Origin: Pelagibacterium flavum
Lineage (GTDB): Bacteria; Pseudomonadota; Alphaproteobacteria; Rhizobiales; Devosiaceae
Length of the DNA: 64,000 bases
Direction: 5' to 3'
NCBI RefSeq assembly: GCF_025854335.1
Contig: NZ_CP107716.1
Location: 3,651,001-3,715,000 of the forward strand
Shown one piece after another: positions 1 through 8,012 of the stretch. The notes beneath the pieces were generated by a model. The model ran no database searches, was not told where the DNA came from, and saw only the letters and a list, made by a program, of their open reading frames with translations. The translations under genes and the position numbers were made by a program. The stretch's first letter is position 1. Each line of letters starts with the position of its first letter.

Positions 1-733
1 GGGCGGCAATGGCACCCAATTCGGTGGGCGTGAAAAGCCCTATCCGCAGGCCAAACAGCAGCATGACCGGCATTGCGAGTGCCCACAACGCCGCCCAGCC
101 ATTCCGGCCGATCTCGCCGAGGCTGGCACGCGTTGAACGCGATGGAGCATAATTGCGCCGCCCCGCGGTCCAGCGAACCATCAGCATCAGTGCGATACCG
201 ATAATGATTGCCGGTACCACGCCGCCCATGAACAGCCGGCCGATAGAGGTATTCGTCAACAGACCGTAAACGATCAGCGCAATTGACGGTGGCATGATAG
301 GCGCGATGATCGAGGACGCAGCGCTGACCACTGAACCATAAGCGTTGGAATAGCCCCTCTGGCGCATCACCGGCACAATCGTGCGCGCATCGATGGCGGC
401 ATCGGCATTGGCCGATCCCGACATCGCTCCCATGAACACCGAATTGAGCACCGCTACCTGCGCCAGTCCGCCCTTCCAGTGGCCCACGAGGCTTTCGGCG
501 AACCCGTAGAGCTTTTCTGCTATTCCTCCTCGCGCCATCGCGCAGCCAGCCACGACAAACAGGGGAATGGCCAGCAAGGGAAACGATTCCATGCTCGACC
601 CCATGCGCTGAGCGAGGATACTCGCCATCATCGGGTTCAACGCGAAATAGGCCGCTGAGGCACCCAGCATGGTAAATCCGATGGGAACGCGCAGGATGAT
701 AAGCGCCACAAAAGCGATTACGGCAACGGTCAT
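1..733 (-). CDS. dctM: TRAP transporter large permease DctM (C-terminus outside window)
   Basis: This is the large membrane subunit of a tripartite ATP-independent periplasmic transporter, which moves a carboxylate-like solute with sodium. Translating the minus strand from the ATG at 733 gives 244 residues without a stop: hydrophobic helices, the segment NSVFMGAMSGSANAD typical of DctM, and IIAPIMPPSIALIVYG, the conserved helix-break region. The family is about 425 residues, so roughly the last 40 % lies beyond base 1. Its ATG overlaps the stop of dctQ by four bases (ATGA), showing translational coupling. The substrate cannot be read from the sequence. Confidence 0.93.
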   Translation of the reverse strand, partial: MTVAVIAFVALIILRVPIGFTMLGASAAYFALNPMMASILAQRMGSSMESFPLLAIPLFVVAGCAMARGGIAEKLYGFAESLVGHWKGGLAQVAVLNSVFMGAMSGSANADAAIDARTIVPVMRQRGYSNAYGSVVSAASSIIAPIMPPSIALIVYGLLTNTSIGRLFMGGVVPAIIIGIALMLMVRWTAGRRNYAPSRSTRASLGEIGRNGWAALWALAMPVMLLFGLRIGLFTPTELGAIAA

Positions 734-1206
734 GATCTTGCCTTGGCCTCTCTCACTTCCTCGACTATTGCCAGAACCTGCACGACGATGATCCCGCCCA
801 TGCCGACGGCAAGCAACGCGGCCATGATCCACTTGGGCCAGCCCAAGGCAAGAAATGTCGTGAACCGGGCCGTCGATATCTGGGCGATGGCAGCCTGAAT
901 GACCGACACCGATATGGCTATGACAAGCAAATGAGAGACAATTGAAGCTGGCGTTCTGGCTCGTCTCGGCAAAAGCTCGACAAAAAAGCCGATGCCGAAG
1001 AGCTGACCATAGAGCGCAGCGCCAACCAGCCCCAGCCACACAGTCGCAGAAAAGGCCAATATGGCCAGGTCGTGGGCGGCATAAAAGGGAACGCGCAGCA
1101 CGTTGCGCGCAATGACGTCAGCTGAGACAACGATAACAAGACAGGCGATAAACAGCGCGGGCAAGACCGAGCCTGTTAGCTCGACCACGCGTCGGATCGT
1201 TACCAT
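730..1206 (-). CDS. dctQ: TRAP transporter small permease DctQ
   Basis: This 158-residue protein has four hydrophobic segments and the length and layout of the DctQ family, the four-helix subunit that pairs with DctM. I start it at the ATG at 1206 (MVTIRRVVELTG) because the longer frame upstream is arginine-rich and runs back through the intercistronic gap and into dctP. It sits between dctP and dctM on the same strand and overlaps dctM by four bases. A stem-loop lies in the 56-base gap upstream. Confidence 0.9.
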   Translation of the reverse strand: MVTIRRVVELTGSVLPALFIACLVIVVSADVIARNVLRVPFYAAHDLAILAFSATVWLGLVGAALYGQLFGIGFFVELLPRRARTPASIVSHLLVIAISVSVIQAAIAQISTARFTTFLALGWPKWIMAALLAVGMGGIIVVQVLAIVEEVREAKARS

Positions 1207-1224
1207 TGACTCACCCCTGTGTGT

Positions 1225-1251
1225 GCGCCGCCCGGTTTGACAGGGCGGCGC
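1225..1251 (-). other. Stem-loop between dctP and dctQ
   Basis: The arms 1225-1233 (GCGCCGCCC) and 1243-1251 (GGGCGGCGC) are perfect reverse complements, nine G/C-rich pairs around a nine-base loop. There is no T-run after the stem in the direction of transcription, so it is unlikely to be a full terminator. Its position directly after the binding-protein gene fits an mRNA-protecting or attenuating hairpin, as is known for malE-malF type operons. The same layout recurs after ugpB, tctC and dppA in this window. Confidence 0.6.
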
Positions 1252-1262
1252 TGATCCTTGTC

Positions 1263-2270
1263 TTATTCGCCTGTGGCAGCAGCGCGAACCTGATCGTAAA
1301 GCCCTTCGGGCCAATCAGGAAAGCTTGTGTAAAAGCTCGCCGTCTGGTCTCTGTAAGCTTGAACGTCCGCTTCGTGGAAGGTCACGCCCTGCTCTTCAAA
1401 TTCGGCCCGAACCTCATCTTCGAGACCCTTGGACAGCGCTGTAAGGTCCTGGCCGCCTACACGGAACTCTTCCATCAAAATGGCTCGGTCCTCTTCGCTG
1501 AGAGCCTGATAGGTCTCTTCGCTCATCACCCAGCCGAGAAACAGATTGAAGTGCCCGGTCAGCGTAATGTGCTTGGCCACTTCCTGCCAGCCGCTCGCAC
1601 GCAGCCCCGTCAACGGGGCTTCTGCCGCCGACACCACACCCTGAGATAGAGCGGAATAGACTTCAGCGGCCTCGACGGTCGTTGCCAACACGTCGAGAGG
1701 TTCAAAAGTCTTGATCCAGGTTTCGACCGGCGGCACACGCATGCGCACGCCTTCAAGATCATCGGGGTGAGGATAGCCAGCATTGCCAATCATATGCCGG
1801 GGTCCATCAAACCAGTTCAGCGCTACAACGCGAATTCCTGCAGTCTGTGCAAGATCATCGTAGTAGCCCATCATGAGATCGGAAAACGCCAGTCGTTCGG
1901 CTTCCTCGGTGTTTTCAACAATAAAGGGACCTTCCACGATCGCGAGCTCCGGCACACCAAAACCGGCCAGAAAGGACGCCGAAGTGAACGTCATCACGGG
2001 CTGCCCCTGGCTGGCCTGCTCGATGGAATCGGTGGTCGAGCCAAGCTGAGCAGAAGGGAACATCTGGAACTGAACACGCCCTTCGGTGCGCTCGGTGACC
2101 CTCTCGGCAGCCTCTTCGGCCATGATGAAGGATTCGCCGGTGGGCGGATTGACAGTGGCAAGGCGGATCGTCACCTCCTGAGCGAGGGCGGGCGCGCTCA
2201 TAAGACCCAATGCCGAGGTGGCCGCAAGTAGCTTGCCCAGTGCCCGACGGCTAATCATTGACGAAATCAT
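1263..2270 (-). CDS. dctP: TRAP transporter substrate-binding protein DctP
   Basis: This is the 335-residue periplasmic solute receptor of the TRAP system. The start at 2270 (MISSMISRRALGKLL) is chosen because GGGAG lies about seven bases upstream and it begins a signal peptide with a twin arginine, ending at APALAQ near residue 31. The mature protein opens with VTIRLATVNPPTG and contains VRMRVPPVETWIKTF and the SxWxxVAKH-like stretch seen in DctP proteins. It is followed by dctQ and dctM. The ligand is unknown; proximity to the lysine/fructoselysine genes is suggestive only, because a separate regulatory region of 470 bp precedes it. Confidence 0.92.
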   Translation of the reverse strand: MISSMISRRALGKLLAATSALGLMSAPALAQEVTIRLATVNPPTGESFIMAEEAAERVTERTEGRVQFQMFPSAQLGSTTDSIEQASQGQPVMTFTSASFLAGFGVPELAIVEGPFIVENTEEAERLAFSDLMMGYYDDLAQTAGIRVVALNWFDGPRHMIGNAGYPHPDDLEGVRMRVPPVETWIKTFEPLDVLATTVEAAEVYSALSQGVVSAAEAPLTGLRASGWQEVAKHITLTGHFNLFLGWVMSEETYQALSEEDRAILMEEFRVGGQDLTALSKGLEDEVRAEFEEQGVTFHEADVQAYRDQTASFYTSFPDWPEGLYDQVRAAATGE

Positions 2271-2404
2271 CGTGTTACTCCCTTTGGCTGCGCTAGCATC
2301 ATTTCGGTTCCGGGGTCGTGCAGCATCGACCCCACCCTCTGTTTCGCTCTCCTTGAGGAGAGCTGTTTTCACCTGCGCCGCAGGATTCTCACCCAATGAA
2401 AATA

Positions 2405-2420
2405 TGTTCCATATGGAACA
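2405..2420. promoter_or_regulatory. Perfect 16-bp palindrome, candidate operator of dctPQM
   Basis: TGTTCCATATGGAACA is its own reverse complement. It lies about 135 bp upstream of the dctP start. The shape (GTTCC-N4-GGAAC) resembles operators of IclR-type regulators, but that assignment is inference. A second copy of the arms is at 2676-2689. Confidence 0.5.
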
Positions 2421-2675
2421 ACATTGGTCAATGGTCGCCCGCCCGGCCGCGCAGGCATCTTCTCAAAACCGCGGAAGCGGCCCAGAAAGCCACGCTCAGA
2501 CCGCCGAAAGGCGGAACCGGCCAATTCGGAAATCAGTACCAAAATCGGGCCGGCCTTGGCAAAATCTGACGATAAACTGATCGACTCTCCAATTCATCAT
2601 ACCGCATAACGGCACAAAATTGCCCGGAACTCGCGGCCTACCGAACCGCGCGCCGGCACCCTCGCCTTCATATTA

Positions 2676-2689
2676 GTTCCTTATGGAAC
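2676..2689. promoter_or_regulatory. Second GTTCC-N4-GGAAC inverted repeat
   Basis: GTTCC at 2676-2680 and GGAAC at 2685-2689 flank TTAT. The arms and spacing equal those of the palindrome at 2405-2420, which suggests one regulator binds both sites, possibly by looping. Confidence 0.4.
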
Positions 2690-2741
2690 GATAAGTCAAC
2701 AGCCCGTGGATGTCCTTTCTTCCCGGTCAAGCAGACGGAGG

Positions 2742-3641
2742 CTAGTCGTTATCCGTTCTCGACAGCGAGATGATCCAGTCACGGAAAGCCTTTAGGGGAC
2801 GGTGGCTGGCATGGGCTGGCGGCCAAACGAGAAAGTAGCGCTCGCGGCTGAGCATTGGCGCGTTCAGGATGGGAACCAGATCACCCCGCTCCAGGTCGCT
2901 TTCGATCAAAAAGCGCGGCAAAAGCGCAAGGCCCAGGCCCGAACTGGCAGCCTGGGCCGCCGTTGCGAACTGATCAAACAGCATGCCGCGCAAACGCCCG
3001 GCATCGACGTTTTGTTGTGCAAACCAACGCTCCCACTGATCGGCTCGGCTCGCCAAATGGAGCAGAGGAGCCCCGAGACAATCCTGGGCGGTGTTTATCG
3101 TGTGGCGCTCCAGAAACCCAGGTGACGCAACCGGGATGACCGTTTCGGTCATCAGCTCCACGCCTTCGGTTCCCGGCCATGGGTTGTCGCCAAAATGAAT
3201 GGCCGCATCGAAAGGGTCGGCGCGAAAGTCAAATGCCTCGAGCCGCGTGGTAAGATTGATGGTCACACCAGGTTGCCGCTCCAAAAACATCGGAAGTCGC
3301 GGCGCCAGCCAGCGTGTTCCGAATGTAGGCAAAATGGCCAAATTGAGCGTCCCCCCGTACGGATTGGCGCGCAGGTTGAGCGAGGCACTGCCAATTCGTT
3401 GCAGAGCTTCGCGAATTTCGCGCGCATAGGTGGCTCCGGCCTCGGAAAGCCGGACTGTCTGCCTGTCCCGTACAAAAAGCTTGCTTCCAATCTGCTCTTC
3501 GAGCAGCCGGATCTGACGAGAGACTGCACTTTGAGAGACAGACAGTTCTTCTGCAGCAGCTGTGAAGCTTTCATGGCGTGCCGCGGCCTCGAACGCCGAG
3601 AGCAACGACATGGAGGGAAGGAAGCGACGCGGAATGGCCAT
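2742..3641 (-). CDS. LysR-family regulator, GcvA-like
   Basis: A 299-residue LysR transcription factor. The winged-helix domain begins right after the start (LLSAFEAAARHESFTAAAEELSVSQSAVSRQIRLLE) and the effector domain contains DPFDAAIHFGDNPWPG, as in the GcvA-like branch. I use the ATG at 3641 (MAIPRRFLPS), which fits the family; a longer frame to 3794 would overlap the end of ydiJ. It is the last gene behind frlD-aminotransferase-amaB-hglS-ydiJ on the same strand, 61 bases after ydiJ, so it is a natural candidate regulator of lysine catabolism. The effector is unknown. Confidence 0.88.
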   Translation of the reverse strand: MAIPRRFLPSMSLLSAFEAAARHESFTAAAEELSVSQSAVSRQIRLLEEQIGSKLFVRDRQTVRLSEAGATYAREIREALQRIGSASLNLRANPYGGTLNLAILPTFGTRWLAPRLPMFLERQPGVTINLTTRLEAFDFRADPFDAAIHFGDNPWPGTEGVELMTETVIPVASPGFLERHTINTAQDCLGAPLLHLASRADQWERWFAQQNVDAGRLRGMLFDQFATAAQAASSGLGLALLPRFLIESDLERGDLVPILNAPMLSRERYFLVWPPAHASHRPLKAFRDWIISLSRTDND

Positions 3642-3702
3642 GGGTTCACCAGAGGGGCGGAGTGGGAAAGCCCTCAAATTAACAGACCCTTGGGGGGACG
3701 CA

Positions 3703-6651
3703 TTATCCATTTTGCCGCCCCCCATAGCCACTCCCCTGCCCGGCAACGTGACAGGCCAGAACTTCAAGGGGATGGGGCACCCGCCCTTGCCCAAAGCGTT
3801 TGGTCTGACATCGGCAGGAAAAGCCCGTCGCCATGGCGCCGCCTCTTGCTATCGGATCAGCCCATGAAAGCTCAAAAATCGCGCGCGACATCTCCTTGTG
3901 TTCAGCCTCATGCCCAAACAATCCACTCATTCCGCAACAGCCGACACTGACGACATCCACCTCGATTCCGAAATGGGCAAAGATCTTCTGCCAGCGGCCA
4001 CCGGCCTTGGGATCGCTGGTTGCTTCCGTGCAATGAAGAAACAGACTGCCGCCGTCTCTGATGCGTTCGAAATTGCCATCCCCTGCCAGCTGCCGCTCAA
4101 GGAACACATCAATCGGGAGCAGGAAGTCGGCGCCATGCCTGCGGGCATCGATCGTGGTTGCCGGTTCAACGGCGACCAGGGGCCATCCTAGTGCAGCGTA
4201 CAAACGCAGAGTCCGCTGGAGATGCCGGTTTGACTTGGCGTGGGCCCGACCGAAACCGCGCACCTCGAGCGCTTTGCCGTTGGCCAGAACAGGTGCCACA
4301 ACCGGTTTGAACCCAAGTAGGCTCAACATCCTGGCAGTGGCAATCAGCGGCCCGATGTCAAAACTGGCAAGAAAGCTGTCAGGGACAATAATCACACTTC
4401 CCGACTCTGTGGGAGGGCGGGACAGATCGAGGAGCGCAATTCCTTCCTCGCGCAGTCGGCTTTCCAGAGTCCGGTCACAGAACCCTGGCAGGTCCACCAG
4501 CCCAAGAGCGGTCAGCACCCGCTTTGCCGGCCAACTGTCCAGCACGGCATTTGACGGTCGCGCGAAGCGACGGGCGGTGAGGAGCGCCGGTTCCATAAGC
4601 CTGACAACGTAGTCGCGCATCGGGCGGCGATGCCGTGCATAATAGGTCTCGAGAAACGACGCCTTCATCGTCGGAATGTCGACCTTGACCGGACAAGCCG
4701 ATGCGCAGGCACGACAGGACAGGCACGTATCAAGACTGGACTTGAGTGCCGCCTCGGCCTCGGGATCGGGTGTCCGCGCCCATGCTCTTAGAAGCGCGGC
4801 GCGACCATTTGGCGATTGCGTCTTGTCCCTGCTGACCTTGTAGGAGGGACACATCGGGTCGGCAGGATCCCAATCGTGACAGGCGCCGTTGCCATTGCAG
4901 TCAATGGCATTTTGCACCATCGGCCGACGGTGAGCGGGAATTTCGGCGTCGGTTTCGCCGCGGAAAGGCACCTCGTCGATTCGCAGCACACCAACCTCGC
5001 TGCCGGCAGGCGCTGCAAGTTTGCCCGGGTTGAGCCGGTTGCCAGGATCGAAGAGGGACTTGATACGCTGCACAACCGGGTAGAGATCTGGCCCGAAGAC
5101 CTCTTCAAGGTATTCCCCACGTACACCGCGTCCGTGCTCGCCCCAAATCAAGCCGCCATATGCGCGGGTTAATGCTTGGACGCCATCGGAAACGGTACGG
5201 ATCAACTCTCGGTCGGCCGCATCGCGCATGTCGAGCGTAGGACGAACATGCAGGCATCCCACATCAGCATGGCCGAACATGCCATAGGAAAGGCCGTGTT
5301 GATCAAGAAGTGCACGGAATTCGGCAACATAGGCGGCGAGGTTTTCAGGCGGCACCGCGGTATCCTCGACAAAGGGATAGGCTTTCCGTTTCCCTTCGAG
5401 AGCACCAAGGAGCCCAACGGACTTCGCCCGGAGTGACCACGCCGCCTTTATGGCGGCAGGATCGATTACAGAACGTGTCAAAAAGGCTGTGTCATCACCT
5501 TCAAGATGAGAAGCCAGCGTCGCCAGCTTTGCGCTGACCTCCACTGAACTGTCTCCAGCCACCTCCACAAAATTGACGGCCCCGACACGACCATCGACCT
5601 CCCCTAACAGCGATCCGAGCTCTGCCCAGACAGGGTCGTTCTGCGCCAGGCTCAAAATCTTGTCGTCAAGGATCTCTACTGCCAGCGGATCTGCCTCGAC
5701 GAGACGGGGCACATGGCCGAGGGCACTGGCAAAGCTGTGGTAGAACAGCACCATGAGCCCCTTCGATTTTGGCGTTCGCCGCAAGCGCAGGGTAATGGCT
5801 GCCGTGATCGCCAAGGTGCCTTCCGAGCCTGAAAGAATCTTGCACAAATTCAGACCGCCCTTCTCTGGGAGGGCCTCTTTGAGATTGTAGCCAGTCAGGC
5901 CGCGGTTCATCCTGGGAAAGACGTGCTGGAAATGGTGCTTTGCCGCCTCCAGCATCACCTTGACTTCGGCGGCAAGAAGCGAACCCCTGTCGTCGCGCCC
6001 AGCGACGTTGGCGGCTTGAGTCTCGTCCAAGGGCGCAATCGTTAAGGGCGTACCGTCCGCGAGAACCACGTCCATCGATGCGATATAGTCCGAGGTTCTG
6101 CCGTATTGGCGCGATCCTTTGCCAGACGCATCGGTTGCAACCATGCCCCCGATCGTTGCGCGGCTGGCCGTCGAGACGCTCGGGGGAAAGAACCAGCCAT
6201 GGGGGGCGAGAAACGCGTTGAGCTCATCAAGAACCACACCTGGTTCCACGCGCACAATTCCAGCTTCGGCATCAAACCCGATAATGGACCTGAGGTATCG
6301 CGAGGTGTCGAGAATGATCCCGTCATTGAGAGACTGCCCATTCGTGCCGGTACCTCCACCTCTGGCCGTCAGGCTCAGGGGCTCGGGCCCCGATTGATCG
6401 AGTGCGCGGACGGCAATCTCGATATCATTGGGTCGGCGTGGGAATATCGCTGCCAAGGGAGGCACCCGATAGACCGAATTGTCGATCGCCAAAACCTCTC
6501 GGGTTCCCAATCCGGTATCAATGTCGCCTGCAAAACCGCCGGCCTTGAGCGCCTTGATGAAGCGCTTGAGGCGAGCGTCTTTTGTGGGAGAGCGGGCGTG
6601 CACTCTCGCTCTCAGCTCGCTTGAGTTCGTGACAGGCCCAGTGCATCCCAT
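3703..6651 (-). CDS. ydiJ: FAD/4Fe-4S D-2-hydroxyglutarate dehydrogenase (YdiJ type)
   Basis: This 982-residue protein matches the YdiJ family throughout: an N-terminal PCMH FAD domain (TARGGGTGTNGQSLNDGIILD, ATIGGMVATDASGKGSRQYGRTSD), an FAD-oxidase C domain (YGMFGHADVGCLHVRPTLDMRD), then an iron-sulfur region with CNGNGACHDWDPADPMCP and CLSCRACASACP, and a C-terminal cysteine-rich domain (VGCCGMSGLFGHEAEH). YdiJ enzymes oxidise D-2-hydroxyglutarate to 2-oxoglutarate. The upstream neighbour hglS makes exactly that substrate, which supports the role. The ATG at 6651 lies inside the end of hglS (40-base overlap); a GTG at 6603 would remove the overlap and is a credible alternative start. Confidence 0.9.
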   Translation of the reverse strand: MGCTGPVTNSSELRARVHARSPTKDARLKRFIKALKAGGFAGDIDTGLGTREVLAIDNSVYRVPPLAAIFPRRPNDIEIAVRALDQSGPEPLSLTARGGGTGTNGQSLNDGIILDTSRYLRSIIGFDAEAGIVRVEPGVVLDELNAFLAPHGWFFPPSVSTASRATIGGMVATDASGKGSRQYGRTSDYIASMDVVLADGTPLTIAPLDETQAANVAGRDDRGSLLAAEVKVMLEAAKHHFQHVFPRMNRGLTGYNLKEALPEKGGLNLCKILSGSEGTLAITAAITLRLRRTPKSKGLMVLFYHSFASALGHVPRLVEADPLAVEILDDKILSLAQNDPVWAELGSLLGEVDGRVGAVNFVEVAGDSSVEVSAKLATLASHLEGDDTAFLTRSVIDPAAIKAAWSLRAKSVGLLGALEGKRKAYPFVEDTAVPPENLAAYVAEFRALLDQHGLSYGMFGHADVGCLHVRPTLDMRDAADRELIRTVSDGVQALTRAYGGLIWGEHGRGVRGEYLEEVFGPDLYPVVQRIKSLFDPGNRLNPGKLAAPAGSEVGVLRIDEVPFRGETDAEIPAHRRPMVQNAIDCNGNGACHDWDPADPMCPSYKVSRDKTQSPNGRAALLRAWARTPDPEAEAALKSSLDTCLSCRACASACPVKVDIPTMKASFLETYYARHRRPMRDYVVRLMEPALLTARRFARPSNAVLDSWPAKRVLTALGLVDLPGFCDRTLESRLREEGIALLDLSRPPTESGSVIIVPDSFLASFDIGPLIATARMLSLLGFKPVVAPVLANGKALEVRGFGRAHAKSNRHLQRTLRLYAALGWPLVAVEPATTIDARRHGADFLLPIDVFLERQLAGDGNFERIRDGGSLFLHCTEATSDPKAGGRWQKIFAHFGIEVDVVSVGCCGMSGLFGHEAEHKEMSRAIFELSWADPIARGGAMATGFSCRCQTKRFGQGRVPHPLEVLACHVAGQGSGYGGRQNG

Positions 6652-8012
6652 ACAGCGTCAAGCGAAGCGTCCTCAAGGGCCTGGTAGAGCGCAAATTCGT
6701 CTGCGACAGGCGCTCCCAGGGCCGCCTCAAAGCTCTGCTGGTGGGACTTTTCCAGCCGGTCCCTGGCAGAATTGTCGCCCAGATTCGACTGGAATATGCC
6801 TGCGGCCGAAACGGGGAGAAAATCTTCGTACACGATGGGATCAGTCCCCACATACCCAGAGTCAATCAGCGATTCGATATCGTGTGACAGTTCATGGCGC
6901 GACGCCGACTTGCCTTGCTCTGTCACGTAGTAGTGGAAATAGGCCAACCCTTGCGCGCGCAAGTTCTCATAAGAATCCGGCATGGGTGCAAAGACTTCAC
7001 GCAGCGCTCTCATATATTGAGCTGTGTTGGAGCCATCTGCCTTGGGCTGAGCCAGTCCGCGGGCACTGTCGAGCAACTCATCGTAGAGCCTGCGGCCCTT
7101 GGGTTTGAGCGCGACCCCACGCTGCTCGATTTCACCGAACCGCGCCGTATGCCTGCCTGGAACGCGATTGCCGTCTTTCCCAATAAAGGCAATCTGTTCC
7201 TGGAGCGCCTTGAAACTGGTCTGGCGCAGCAGGATCGGGCATTGGCGTGGCGGCGGCCCTTCGATCACGGCCTTGGGCGTGATGCCGCGTTCGGGCATCA
7301 GGCGCTGGACAGCATCGATATCGAGGGTGCGCGGCGTAAGATGATTGATATGGGGACCGCGAAAGCTCACCACGTCCGCGACCAAACGATGAGCGTCATG
7401 GAGCTCCTGATAGGTCGCTTCGGACACAGTGGCGTTCGAGTGCCAGCGGAAAGTTCCGAGAGCCTCGGAAATGAAAGCCTCGGCATCAGCCTCGTTCAGG
7501 CCGCCCTCAGATTCGGATTTGTCGATCAGAAACCGCACGTGCTGAGAAAAGATATCGCGCTCGGCAAGCGTCAACTCGGCTGCCTCGCGCAAATTCTTGT
7601 CTTCAATAAGCTCCAAACGCAAAAGCGAGGTGAAAACGCGGAACGGGCTGCGCTTGAGTGCCTCGCTCTGGGTGGGGCGAAAAGCCGTGGAATGGACGGG
7701 AATTCCCGCCACCGAGAGGTCGTAATAACCAACCGGCTCCATACCCATGACGTCAAACAGGCGCCGCATCGTGAAAAGCTCGTCCGCCTTGCCAAGCCGA
7801 ATGGCCCCGTGACGCTCTTCAGAGAGTCGATCGAGATTGTCGAGCGCTTCAAGTCGCGCTTTGAGATCTGGATCGTTGGCCAGGACATCATTGTTGACGT
7901 CGCGGACCAGATCAATGAGGTCTCCATAAAGGGGAACCTCCTTCTTGTACATCTCGGACATGGCCCGGCAAAAGCGGGCTCTGATTTCGCTTTTGGACAG
8001 AAAGTCGGTCAT
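6612..8012 (-). CDS. hglS: 2-oxoadipate dioxygenase/decarboxylase HglS (YdcJ, DUF1338)
   Basis: A 466-residue DUF1338 protein of the VOC fold. HglS of Pseudomonas putida converts 2-oxoadipate, O2 and water to D-2-hydroxyglutarate and CO2 with Fe(II). The metal triad I recall for that enzyme (His70, His226, Glu294) has clear counterparts here: His68 in EERHGAIRLG, His224 in PHINHLTPR and Glu294 in RFGEIEQRG; the substrate arginine four residues after the first histidine is also present (Arg72). Its start overlaps the stop of amaB by four bases (ATGA), and it is followed by ydiJ, which would use the product. Function by homology and context is strong. Confidence 0.93.
   Translation of the reverse strand: MTDFLSKSEIRARFCRAMSEMYKKEVPLYGDLIDLVRDVNNDVLANDPDLKARLEALDNLDRLSEERHGAIRLGKADELFTMRRLFDVMGMEPVGYYDLSVAGIPVHSTAFRPTQSEALKRSPFRVFTSLLRLELIEDKNLREAAELTLAERDIFSQHVRFLIDKSESEGGLNEADAEAFISEALGTFRWHSNATVSEATYQELHDAHRLVADVVSFRGPHINHLTPRTLDIDAVQRLMPERGITPKAVIEGPPPRQCPILLRQTSFKALQEQIAFIGKDGNRVPGRHTARFGEIEQRGVALKPKGRRLYDELLDSARGLAQPKADGSNTAQYMRALREVFAPMPDSYENLRAQGLAYFHYYVTEQGKSASRHELSHDIESLIDSGYVGTDPIVYEDFLPVSAAGIFQSNLGDNSARDRLEKSHQQSFEAALGAPVADEFALYQALEDASLDAVWDALGLSRTQAS

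Larger units (their letters stand above)
2271..2741. other. Non-coding gap upstream of dctP with two palindromes
   Basis: No convincing gene is seen in these 471 bases; open frames here are short and low-complexity. The stretch separates the LysR gene from dctP, both on the minus strand, and should hold the dctPQM promoter. It contains the two related inverted repeats listed separately (2405-2420 and 2676-2689), whose centres are 270 bp apart. Confidence 0.6.
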
